Source of the DNA: JANQRV01 sp964533785
GTDB lineage: Bacteria; Bacteroidota; Bacteroidia; Chitinophagales; Saprospiraceae
Assembly (NCBI GenBank): GCA_964533785.1
Contig: CAZHNG010000085.1
Coordinates: 1-21,709, forward strand
DNA length: 21,709 nucleotides
Reading direction: 5' to 3'
In this document: one piece after another, positions 6,727 through 14,999 of the stretch
How positions within the stretch are numbered: position 1 is the first letter of the stretch
How the letters are laid out: the number at the start of each line of letters is the position of its first letter
The notes under the pieces: generated by a model
What the model saw: the letters and a program-made list of their open reading frames with translations, nothing else
Databases searched by the model: none
Told to the model about the DNA's origin: nothing
Translations under genes and position numbers: made by a program

Positions 6727-9105
6727 ATGTTAAAAAACTACCTAAAAACTACCCTTCGCAATTTATGGAAAAATAAGTTGTTCGTCTTGATCAATGTCGC
6801 AAGCCTGGGCATTGCTTTAGCTTGTTGCATTGTAGCCTTCCTCAATTGGGATTACAATACAAAATTTGATGCTTACCACGCAGATACTGAAAACGTGTAC
6901 CGAGTTAATTTTATTCGCATCACTAATGGCCGGCCGATCAAAAACGGTAGTTGCCCCCTACCTTTGGCCTCTCAAATAAAAACTTCACTTTCAAAAGTAG
7001 ATAAAGTAATTCGTTATTTTCCAGTCGGCGGAAATTTCCGCGTGGAAAACGAAGTATTTCGTACGGCGGTAACAGCTGTCGATCCTGAATTCTTTGAGGT
7101 GTTCAACTACCCAATGGTTGCAGGTAGTGCTGCAGCCCTTAAAGACAAGCAATCTGTTGTCATCAGCACAGAATTAAGGGAAAAACATTTTCCGGACAAT
7201 AAAAACCCGGTAGGAGAAACCCTGACCTACATCAATGGCAATGAAAGGCTTGAGTTCCAAATTGGTGGTGTCTTTAAGAAACCCCCACAAAATACCAGTT
7301 TCTACGCCGAAGCTTTTTTTCAATACGACAATGCGTTGGATATTTTAGGATGGCAAGACGATAATTGGGCTCAATTCAACAATACTTTTATCACGGTTAA
7401 TGATCCAGCCGATGTACCAGAGGTTGAAAATCAATTGCAAAACTACGTTGCCATTCAAAACGAGGCCAAACAAGACTACAAAGTATCCCAATACTATTTG
7501 GATCCTTTTGTAGGCATGGCCATCAGAGCGGAGCGGGAAGACCTTTGGAATCATTGGCTAAATAACAGCCTACCTACGGCAGCAGCGGTTGCACCTGGTA
7601 TAATGGCTTTTCTGATCCTTTTAATTGCTTGTTTCAATTTCACGAATACCTCTATTGCCATTGCGAATCGTAGAATAAAAGAAATCGGTCTGCGCAAAGT
7701 CTTTGGTTCCAATCGCAGACAATTGATCGTTCAGTTTTTGGGGGAGAATATCTTACTGGTATTCTTGGCTCTGTTGGTGGGTATTCTATTGGCTGCCATT
7801 TTAGTGCCTGCTTACAGCAGTATGTGGCCTTTTTTGGATATCCGGCTGAACCTCTTAGGAAACTTGGATTTATTGGGCTTCCTTATTTTGCTGTTGCTAT
7901 TTACCGCTTTACTGGCCGGCAGTTATTCCACTTTCTACGTCAGCAGTTTTCAACCAACGACCATCCTAAGGGGAACGGTAAAATTCAGTGGGACTAATAC
8001 GCTGACCCGAATATTGCTCACCTTGCAATACGCCATTTCTTTACTAGCCATCATCGCCGGCTTTGTATTCAACCAAAATGCCAAATATCAAGAGGCTTAT
8101 GATATGGGATTTGATGCGGAAAGCATTCTGTTTGCCTACGTAAACGACGAACAAGGATTTACAAAATACCGCAATCAGCTGATGAGTGCTAACCTCATCA
8201 AAGAAATTGCCGGATCCCGCCATAGTATCAGTTCTTCCTGGTATACCGATCCGATTAAGTTCGAATCCACTGAAATGGATGTCAGCATTTTTGATATTGG
8301 CGCCAATTATTTATCGACCATTGGTGCAACGATCATTGAAGGTCGGAATTTCATGGAAAATAGCCAGACCGATCAAAATAGTTCGGTGATCATCAATGAG
8401 GAATTGGCACGGACCTTAGGTTGGCCTGATCCAATTGGGAAACGGATCATTCTGCGGGATACCATTGCGTTAAATGTAATTGGTATGGTCAAAGACATCT
8501 ATTTTGAGGGAGGTCTGTGGGATCCATTAGAACCAATGCTGATGCGGTATACTGATCAATCAGGGTTCCGCTACCTTTCCGTTAGAACAGATGCGGAAAA
8601 TATGTTAGCGGTTAAAGCTTTGATGGACGAAAAATGGCGTACCGTCTTTCCCGATGAACTATCCACCGTTAGCTTTATGGAAGAAGAAAAAGCGGATTCT
8701 GCCCTTGTTAATCATAATATCAGGACCTTATTTATTTTTCTTGGAGTAGTGGCGATCATTTTATCCGCCATTGGTTTGTTCAGTTTGGTATCCTTAAACC
8801 TCATCAAACGCATGAAAGAAATTGGGGTGCGAAAAGTATTAGGTGCTTCGGTGGAAAACATTACGGTAAAAGTAAGCCGGGAGTTTTTCATCATCTTATT
8901 CATTGCTTCGCTGTTGGGATCATTAGGTGCTTTTTTTCTAACGAACCTGCTAATGGCTAGCATCTGGACTTATTACGTGCCGCTGCGGCCATTGCCGTTT
9001 ATTCTTTCGGTCGCAATTTTGTTCTTTGTAAGTGCAATTACGATTGGAAGAAAAGTAATCAATGCCGCATCAGTGAACCCAGCCAGCATTTTACGGGATA
9101 CTTAA
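6727..9105 (+). CDS. ABC transporter permease of the FtsX/MacB type
   Basis: A 792-residue inner-membrane protein with the duplicated layout common in Bacteroidota. It has an N-terminal membrane helix (about 20-40), a periplasmic MacB_PCD domain (about 50-250), an FtsX-like block of membrane helices (about 285-450), a second periplasmic domain (about 460-660) and a final FtsX block of three helices (about 670-790). Both FtsX blocks carry the cytosolic coupling segment: RRIKEIGLRKVFGSN and RMKEIGVRKVLGAS. Family members use a separate ATPase to drive mechanotransmission, efflux or lipoprotein release; no ATPase gene is next to it here. A 61-base piece almost identical to residues 548-568 occurs as a pseudogene shard at 14896-14956. 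Confidence 0.93.
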   Translation: MLKNYLKTTLRNLWKNKLFVLINVASLGIALACCIVAFLNWDYNTKFDAYHADTENVYRVNFIRITNGRPIKNGSCPLPLASQIKTSLSKVDKVIRYFPVGGNFRVENEVFRTAVTAVDPEFFEVFNYPMVAGSAAALKDKQSVVISTELREKHFPDNKNPVGETLTYINGNERLEFQIGGVFKKPPQNTSFYAEAFFQYDNALDILGWQDDNWAQFNNTFITVNDPADVPEVENQLQNYVAIQNEAKQDYKVSQYYLDPFVGMAIRAEREDLWNHWLNNSLPTAAAVAPGIMAFLILLIACFNFTNTSIAIANRRIKEIGLRKVFGSNRRQLIVQFLGENILLVFLALLVGILLAAILVPAYSSMWPFLDIRLNLLGNLDLLGFLILLLLFTALLAGSYSTFYVSSFQPTTILRGTVKFSGTNTLTRILLTLQYAISLLAIIAGFVFNQNAKYQEAYDMGFDAESILFAYVNDEQGFTKYRNQLMSANLIKEIAGSRHSISSSWYTDPIKFESTEMDVSIFDIGANYLSTIGATIIEGRNFMENSQTDQNSSVIINEELARTLGWPDPIGKRIILRDTIALNVIGMVKDIYFEGGLWDPLEPMLMRYTDQSGFRYLSVRTDAENMLAVKALMDEKWRTVFPDELSTVSFMEEEKADSALVNHNIRTLFIFLGVVAIILSAIGLFSLVSLNLIKRMKEIGVRKVLGASVENITVKVSREFFIILFIASLLGSLGAFFLTNLLMASIWTYYVPLRPLPFILSVAILFFVSAITIGRKVINAASVNPASILRDT

Positions 9106-9163
9106 TATTTGATTCGGTTGAGGCTGTCTCATAAGTCCAGCAATTTCTCATTTGGGCTAGCTC

Positions 9164-9224
9164 CTTGTACCGCGGAATTTATTCCGCACTCATAATCATA
9201 TCGGAATAAATTCCGATCTACAAG
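9164..9224. repeat. Paired-palindrome (REP/BIME-like) element
   Basis: Two short palindromes, gcggaatttattccgc (9172-9187) and atcggaataaattccgat (9199-9216), lie in mirror order between outer arms cttgta and tacaag. Folding the whole 61 bases gives an imperfect inverted repeat of about 30 bases per arm. The AT-containing centres and absence of a following T-run argue against a terminator. It resembles a repetitive extragenic palindromic unit. Confidence 0.55.
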
Positions 9225-9471
9225 TGTCAAACAAAAAGCGGGTTACTCAGAATTACTGAGTATTCATCAATTATTCACGAGCCTTAAAATTCTCAATTAT
9301 TAAAAATTGAATTCTCAAATTAGAAATTGCTGTCATAAGTCAACACCAAGGCCATAAGGCCAAATAATTCACCGCAAAGTTCACAAAGAAGCGCGAAGAA
9401 AAAAAAAGCGACTTCCTTTCAAAAAAGGGACCTTTGGTTATTCAAGAGATATATCACAACTTGATTTAACT

Positions 9472-9507
9472 AAAAAAAGAGTCGAAAGCAAGCAAAGCTC
9501 TCGACTC
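9472..9507 (-). terminator. Rho-independent terminator of the susC-susD operon
   Basis: Read on the minus strand, an 11-base stem (gagtcgagagc pairing with gctttcgactc, one mismatch) with a 7-base loop is followed at once by seven T residues (complement of 9472-9478). It lies about 165 bases downstream of the susD stop, on the operon's strand. Confidence 0.75.
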
Positions 9508-9576
9508 TTAGTGATAAGTAAGGAAGACGCCAGAAACAAGACCCTAGATGCCAGACCGTTTGGGTTTGAGGATTAG

Positions 9577-9596
9577 TCCTGACGGTACCGTCAGGA
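9577..9596. repeat. Perfect 20-base palindrome
   Basis: tcctgacggtaccgtcagga is its own reverse complement, with no spacer. It lies 75 bases after the susD stop, between that gene and the terminator. It could be a protein-binding site, a palindromic repeat unit or a transcript-end hairpin; no T-run follows it on either strand. Confidence 0.6.
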
Positions 9597-9670
9597 GTGT
9601 GTGAATTAAAAGCAACTTATTTGTGTCCATCCACTCACTTACTTAAATTCTATGATAAAATTAGTTAGGA

Positions 9671-11443
9671 TTAATAGCCAGGATTTTGCACAAGAAATCC
9701 TCCTAAGTTAGAAGCGCCATCGATGGCACTTTGCGGGATAGGGAATAACCGCTTATTAACATCATTATCTGTTTTCTCCGTCCAAGTGTCCTCGTATTTG
9801 CCGAAACGAATTTGATCGTTTCTTCTGTGTCCTTCCCAGTAAAGCTCAAAACCACGTTCTCTAAACATAATTTCCAGGTCGATAGCATCTAAAGCCGGTG
9901 GTGTTTGAGCAGGACGCGCATTTCTTGATGTTCTAAGGGTATTTACATCCGCCAAAGCTCCTGCATTGTCTCCAAGTCTTAATTTTGCTTCCGCACGGTT
10001 TAAATAAACTTCTCCTAAACGCAACAACACAAGATCAACACTACTCCCATTCGTTCCATTCGGAGAAGTACGGCTAAACTGGTGTTTAGCGAATCTATAA
10101 CCTGTGTTATGGAAACTTCCTTCCGTTGTGAAATCAATATTAAGCACGTGAGTTACGTAGACTTCTTCCTCTCCTTCTCTTACTGAGCTGGTTGCGTCTT
10201 CTCTCACTGGATATATTCTTGCCGAACCATCTTCGCATGCTAGGAAATTACCATCCGCCCCTTCTCTAGGTCCCCATTGAACTCCGCGTAGAATACCTCT
10301 CTCCATTTGAAAATCTAACGGAGGAACGCAGAAAAAGTGGTTCTCATCATTAGCTGGGGACAAACCCGTTAGATCTTGTAGCTCCTCAGGCACCAAGGTA
10401 TTCCTTTGATAAAACCTGGCATCCGCCTCCGCTGGATCGATATCTCCATACGCATCTACCCATGTTTGATAAAAATCAGGAGTTACTGCAGGTCCGTTCG
10501 TTCCATCGGGATTACCATCTGCAATCCATTCCGGTCTTGCAAGCATAGCTCCGGAAATAGACCAATAAGCCCAGCGGCCATGCTCATTTTGTAATTGTCC
10601 TCTTTGATCAAGTGCAAATATCAACTCAGGATTACTATTATTTTCGTCATTGAACAGTTCGAAGTATTCTGGTGATAATGTAAATTGCCCGGAATTGATA
10701 ATGTTATCAGAATAGTCAATCACCTTATTCAAATCTTCCTGCCTGAAATCTGGTGTACCGTAAGGGTCGCGGTAAACCGCAGCATTAAGATGTAAACGCG
10801 CCAATAAACCCCATACAGCAGCTTGGGTAAATCTACCCGGAGCTCTGACCGTATTAATTACATTTACAACGGACTCTAATTCACTTTGAATGTAATCAAT
10901 AGCCTCTTGACCTCTAAGAATCACTGAGGTTTCAGTTGAAGTCTCCTTTTGGAAAACAAGTCCCCAGCTCTCTAGCATAAGCATATTCAGGTAAGCTCTC
11001 ATGGCAATCATTTCATACAACGCTCCAGTTGCTTCTGCATCACCGGCTTCTGACAATGGTCTTAGTACTTCTATTGCGGTCAATGCTCTAGATATGTTCG
11101 TCGTCACACCATTCCAGGCGTCTCTGGTCAAGGCATTAGTGGGTGTCATTTGATGGGTATGGGCAGCAATGTACTTACCGCCATCGAACCAGTCAGTACC
11201 TCCTCTTGCAGGCAAAATGGCTTCATCTGATGATACCTCTTGTAGTCCGAAATAAATGGTATGTCTCCATACACCACGACGCATATATCCGTATGCTGGT
11301 GCGATAGCTCCACTAATAGCTTCTGCTTGTCCAGTACCTTCGAAGGATTCGTCAAGGACTTCTTCTACCAGATCCGTACATCCCCAATTTGTAATAAATA
11401 GCACACTTAAAAAAAATATTTTGACCAACTGTTTATTTTTCAT
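9671..11443 (-). CDS. SusD/RagB-family outer-membrane nutrient-binding lipoprotein
   Basis: The start at 11443 is preferred over the upstream Met at 11485 because it opens a clean lipoprotein signal, with the acylated Cys at residue 22 (FITNWGC). The 590-residue protein has the SusD fold. The TPR-like N-terminal helices include MIAMRAYLNMLMLESWG, and the C-terminal signature includes LLRLGEVYLNRAEAKLRLGD and RGFELYWEGHRRNDQIRFG, ending in the usual QNPGY. SusD forms the lid of the SusC channel and captures oligosaccharides, peptides or other polymers at the cell surface. It is the second gene of the operon, 109 bases after susC. No glycoside hydrolase or peptidase gene adjoins it, so the ligand cannot be named. 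Confidence 0.93.
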   Translation of the reverse strand: MKNKQLVKIFFLSVLFITNWGCTDLVEEVLDESFEGTGQAEAISGAIAPAYGYMRRGVWRHTIYFGLQEVSSDEAILPARGGTDWFDGGKYIAAHTHQMTPTNALTRDAWNGVTTNISRALTAIEVLRPLSEAGDAEATGALYEMIAMRAYLNMLMLESWGLVFQKETSTETSVILRGQEAIDYIQSELESVVNVINTVRAPGRFTQAAVWGLLARLHLNAAVYRDPYGTPDFRQEDLNKVIDYSDNIINSGQFTLSPEYFELFNDENNSNPELIFALDQRGQLQNEHGRWAYWSISGAMLARPEWIADGNPDGTNGPAVTPDFYQTWVDAYGDIDPAEADARFYQRNTLVPEELQDLTGLSPANDENHFFCVPPLDFQMERGILRGVQWGPREGADGNFLACEDGSARIYPVREDATSSVREGEEEVYVTHVLNIDFTTEGSFHNTGYRFAKHQFSRTSPNGTNGSSVDLVLLRLGEVYLNRAEAKLRLGDNAGALADVNTLRTSRNARPAQTPPALDAIDLEIMFRERGFELYWEGHRRNDQIRFGKYEDTWTEKTDNDVNKRLFPIPQSAIDGASNLGGFLVQNPGY

Positions 11444-11552
11444 TCTTCCCAATTTTTTCTTTGAATTGATAAAAACTTTAATCATTGAATGATTCCACTT
11501 GCAGTTTTAAAAATATACTGAAGAGGATTGCGAAAATTTTATTCTTAAAAAC

Positions 11553-14500
11553 TTAGAATGTTACGTCTAACCCCAATAATACTGTTCTAGCTGAAGGGTA
11601 GGCAAAACGGTCAATACCAAAGGTTTGAATACCGCCAGAAGTGGATCCAGTATTTACTTCGGGGTCAAATCCAGTGTAGTTTGTGATTACGAAAAGGTTT
11701 TGTCCCGTTACCGAAAGACGCAAATTTTGGATAGCGTTTCCAAGCCCAATTTGTGCTGGTTTGAAGTTGTAGCCTAATGTAAGGTTGTTCAACCTTAAAA
11801 AGTCACCATCTTCCAGAAAGCGAGTAGATACTTCATTGAAGTTTGTAATGGCTTCATTAGGAAACTGCACCGCAAAGTCAGTAGTATTAGAAGAAACAGC
11901 CAATTTGCCTTTGATGAAACTGGACATAGCAGTGTGGTTATATACTTTGTTGCCTGCTACTCCGTTGAAGTTTATTCCCAGATCAAAACCTTTGAATTGA
12001 AAGTTTAGGTAAAAGGCATAAAGTAGATCAGGTAAAGCAGAACCTACTACTGTACGATCATTATCTAAAATAGCATCATCGCCGTTGGTGTCAACGAATA
12101 GGTTAAGGCTGTCAGGGCCAATTCCATCAAATGTTTGCATGAAAAATGCTCCGATAGGTTCTCCGTTGATATAACCATTGATGGTAGCACCCGTTTGCCC
12201 AGCGCCCTGAGCTACCCCTGTCGTTAATACGCTAAATGGGGAATCAACAATTTCGTTATCGATAAATGAAATATTTCCTCCAACATTCCACTTAAAATCT
12301 CTGTTAGGATCGCTGACGTAGTCTAATGAAAATTCAATTCCGTTGTTTCTAATCTCCATATTAGGAATGTTCGTCCAAAAAGTAGAGGTCGGTTGGATAG
12401 GATCCGCTGGAGCAATTTCAAGAAGAATATTATCAGAAACTTTATTAAAATAATCCACCGTACCCGTCAAGCGGTAATCAAACAAAGCAAAGTCAAGCCC
12501 TACGTTCGTTTGCGTAGATACTTCCCATTGTATATCTGGATTTGCAAGACGGGTAAAAGTAATTCCAAATGGATATTGATCAATGTTTAGTTGATCGGGT
12601 TCTAATGGATAGGTATTATCAGAAGCACTACCTAGTTGTGCCCTTGTTTCGCTGAAACTTTCTTGAGTGATTTTTGAAGGTATTTCCTGGTTACCAGTCT
12701 GTCCCCAGCTCGCACGAAGTTTTAAATTGTCAAAAACGGAGTTATTAAAAAAATCTTCTTGAGTAATATTCCATCCCAAAGCAAAAGATGGGAAAATACC
12801 ATATTCGTTATTTTCACCAAACTTAGACGAACCATCTGCACGTAAAGTAGCCGTAAGCAAATATTTGCCAGAAAAACCATAGTTAATACGTCCAAAGAAC
12901 GATTGTAATTCATTTTCTTCTGCACTTGCATTTACGGAAGTACGTAAATCGTCAGGACTTGTATGATCTTGGAAAATGGGTTCGATACCATTGTCGATAA
13001 ACCTTTCAAAAGAAGATACTCGGTTGAAATCAAAAAGCTTTTGGTAAGAATGTCCGGCTAAGAAGTTAATATTGTGATCTCCTTGATTAAAATTATAAGT
13101 CAAGGTATTCTCTACTAATTCGTTTCTATTTTCCCTCTGAAAAGTGGTCAACGAACCACCCGACAAATCAGCCAATGCAACAAATGGTTCTAGTTGCTGA
13201 TTTCTAGCAGTCGTCGAATAATCTACCCCTAAATTGAGTTTATAAGTAAGTCCTTTGAATATTTCGATAGAGGGTGAAATACTTGCTAAAATGCGGTTGT
13301 TAATTGCCTCATCCGAAAAAATTTCATTGCGCGCCAATGGATTTAATCTATTTTCATCAAATATGCTCGGATTACCATTCGCATCGTATGCAGGGATGGT
13401 TGGATTAAGCTCCAACATATCCACTAATGTTGATGTAATATTTGGTCGTAAGTTTTCAGTACGAGCTGCGGTAAGGTTATAATCGATTTTCAACCGGCCA
13501 TTCAGCGCCGTTTGATTGATGTTTAATCGACCAGAATATCGCTGTAGGTTACTATTTTTTAGAATACCTTCCTGGTCCTGATAACCTACGGATGCATAGT
13601 AAGTAAATTTATTATTGGCAGCACCACTCAAGGATAAATTGAGGTTATTGGACATACCCGTTTGTGTCAATTCATCCTGCCAATTGGTATTGGCGCCAAA
13701 ATCTTCCAGTCTACCACCGATGGCAACTACTTGTCGACGGAATTCATCCGCGCTGAATACATCGATTTTGTTAGCAATGGATGACCAGGCTGTTGAAGCA
13801 GACAAATTCACCTCTGCTTTACCTTGCTGACCTCTTTTAGTGGTAATGACGATAACCCCGTTTGCTGCTCTCGCCCCATAGATCGCTGCTGCAGAAGCAT
13901 CTTTCAATACATCAATACTTTCAATATCCGCTGGATTAATAAAATTTAATGGATTGTTGGCTAAACCTGTAGAGGTATTATCCAAAACAAACCCATCTAC
14001 TACATAAAGTGGCGTGGTACCCGAACGCAAACTACCGATACCACGGATGATCACATTTTGTGCCGCACCAGGCTCCCCACTTACGTTGGACACATTTACA
14101 CCTGCCACTTTTCCCTGCAGAAGTTGACCAGGATTGGTCACAACTCCTTTGTTGAACTCCTCTTCATCAATACCTCCTATAGCTCCGGTTACATCTGATC
14201 TTTTTTGAGTACCATATGCAACCACCACCACATCATCCAAAACGGTAGCGCTTGCCGCTAACTGAATCGATAGATTGTCCTGAGTACCTACCGAAACTTC
14301 TTTTGTTACATATCCGATGTAGGAAACAACTAATATGTCACCTTCATTCACAGAAATTGAAAAGTTACCATCAGCATCTGTGATCGTACCACTTTCCGTC
14401 CCTTTTACAGCAACTGATGCACCAACTAGAGGGTCACCATTTGCATCCGTAACATTACCTCTTACCAGCTTTTCTTCGGATTCTAGCCTGCTCATGTTGG

Positions 14501-14576
14501 GCACCGCGTAGGATTCCATACATAAACAATTGATCAGTAAGCCTATGAATAAGGCTTTCATTAAAAAAAATTTCAT
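11553..14576 (-). CDS. SusC/RagA-family TonB-dependent outer-membrane transporter
   Basis: A 1007-residue protein with a signal peptide (residues 1 to about 24), a carboxypeptidase-regulatory-like domain at about 38-107 (GNVTDANGDPLVGASVAVKG), a likely TonB-contact segment around VVVVAYGTQ (116-123), a plug domain at about 127-250 (LLQGKVAGVNV, VIIRGIGSLRSG, DASAAAIYGARAANGVIVITTK), and a beta-barrel running to a terminal Phe (LLGLDVTF). These are the marks of the SusC family, which imports ligands handed over by SusD using TonB energy. There is no STN secretin-like extension, so direct FecR/anti-sigma control is not indicated, and no such regulators are nearby. It is the first gene of the operon. 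Confidence 0.95.
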   Translation of the reverse strand: MKFFLMKALFIGLLINCLCMESYAVPNMSRLESEEKLVRGNVTDANGDPLVGASVAVKGTESGTITDADGNFSISVNEGDILVVSYIGYVTKEVSVGTQDNLSIQLAASATVLDDVVVVAYGTQKRSDVTGAIGGIDEEEFNKGVVTNPGQLLQGKVAGVNVSNVSGEPGAAQNVIIRGIGSLRSGTTPLYVVDGFVLDNTSTGLANNPLNFINPADIESIDVLKDASAAAIYGARAANGVIVITTKRGQQGKAEVNLSASTAWSSIANKIDVFSADEFRRQVVAIGGRLEDFGANTNWQDELTQTGMSNNLNLSLSGAANNKFTYYASVGYQDQEGILKNSNLQRYSGRLNINQTALNGRLKIDYNLTAARTENLRPNITSTLVDMLELNPTIPAYDANGNPSIFDENRLNPLARNEIFSDEAINNRILASISPSIEIFKGLTYKLNLGVDYSTTARNQQLEPFVALADLSGGSLTTFQRENRNELVENTLTYNFNQGDHNINFLAGHSYQKLFDFNRVSSFERFIDNGIEPIFQDHTSPDDLRTSVNASAEENELQSFFGRINYGFSGKYLLTATLRADGSSKFGENNEYGIFPSFALGWNITQEDFFNNSVFDNLKLRASWGQTGNQEIPSKITQESFSETRAQLGSASDNTYPLEPDQLNIDQYPFGITFTRLANPDIQWEVSTQTNVGLDFALFDYRLTGTVDYFNKVSDNILLEIAPADPIQPTSTFWTNIPNMEIRNNGIEFSLDYVSDPNRDFKWNVGGNISFIDNEIVDSPFSVLTTGVAQGAGQTGATINGYINGEPIGAFFMQTFDGIGPDSLNLFVDTNGDDAILDNDRTVVGSALPDLLYAFYLNFQFKGFDLGINFNGVAGNKVYNHTAMSSFIKGKLAVSSNTTDFAVQFPNEAITNFNEVSTRFLEDGDFLRLNNLTLGYNFKPAQIGLGNAIQNLRLSVTGQNLFVITNYTGFDPEVNTGSTSGGIQTFGIDRFAYPSARTVLLGLDVTF

Positions 14577-14604
14577 AAATTAAAGTGTTTTTAGTTAAAA
14601 TACA

Positions 14605-14648
14605 GGAGAAGGCGCTACTAATGCCGACCAAGCAATTAGCGTCTCTCC
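14605..14648 (-). promoter_or_regulatory. Leader hairpin upstream of susC
   Basis: ggaga (14605-14609) pairs with tctcc (14644-14648), and the inner parts gcgct..ctaat and attagcg also pair imperfectly, giving a long hairpin in the susC 5' leader, beginning 28 bases before the start codon. It could control translation or message stability. The bases from 14649 to 14895 hold no recognisable gene; the susC promoter should be there, but I could not place it. Confidence 0.3.
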
Positions 14649-14895
14649 TTTTTCTTAGTTTAGTACCTTACCATAAAAGCGTAATATGATTTCACCAATT
14701 TTTCTTTTAATACATTGACAAAGGAGTCATTAATTTGGTTAATTGATTATAGGAAAGCTGTTTAATTTTATTTATATCCGGACCAGATATTTAGGTGGGC
14801 AAAAGTAGATTACGAATGTTAAGTAATGTGAATAGAGGTGTTAATTTTGATTTAAGAATTAAGAAGTAGAGCAACGCTAAATTATCTTTTTCGAT

Positions 14896-14956
14896 ACCGA
14901 TCAAAATGGCTCGGTGATCGTTAATGAGGAATTGGCACGAACTTTAGGTTGACCTG
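14896..14956 (+). pseudogene. 61-base shard of an FtsX/MacB-type permease gene
   Basis: These bases match 8368-8428 of the intact permease gene at 54 of 61 positions. The encoded residues read TDQNGSVIVNEELARTLG followed by a TGA stop, where the intact gene has TDQNSSVIINEELARTLGW; the Trp codon has become the stop. All seven differences are transitions. Similarity ends abruptly on both sides. It is a leftover of a second, paralogous permease, with no start and no surrounding domain. Confidence 0.8.
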
Positions 14957-14999
14957 GTCTGGCCGTATTAGTCTGTGACCAAGTTGTTATGCGCCTAAC

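Larger units (their letters stand above)
9106..9670. other. 565-base non-coding spacer rich in palindromes
   Basis: No credible reading frame exists here. The stretch holds a possible insertion-sequence end (gaggctgtctcataagt, 9120-9136), a partial echo of it in the same orientation (gctgtcataagt, 9329-9340), a 61-base inverted-repeat element (9164-9224), the operon terminator (9472-9507) and a 20-base perfect palindrome (9577-9596). The part at 9361-9400 (accgcaaagttcacaaagaa) has the look of dispersed non-coding repeats seen in many Bacteroidota genomes. The spacer separates the permease gene from the convergent susC-susD operon. Confidence 0.6.

Noticed and set aside
9164..9224. Palindromes after the permease gene as a transcription terminator
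   Set aside because: Loops are too tight and no T-run follows on either strand; a repeat element explains them better.
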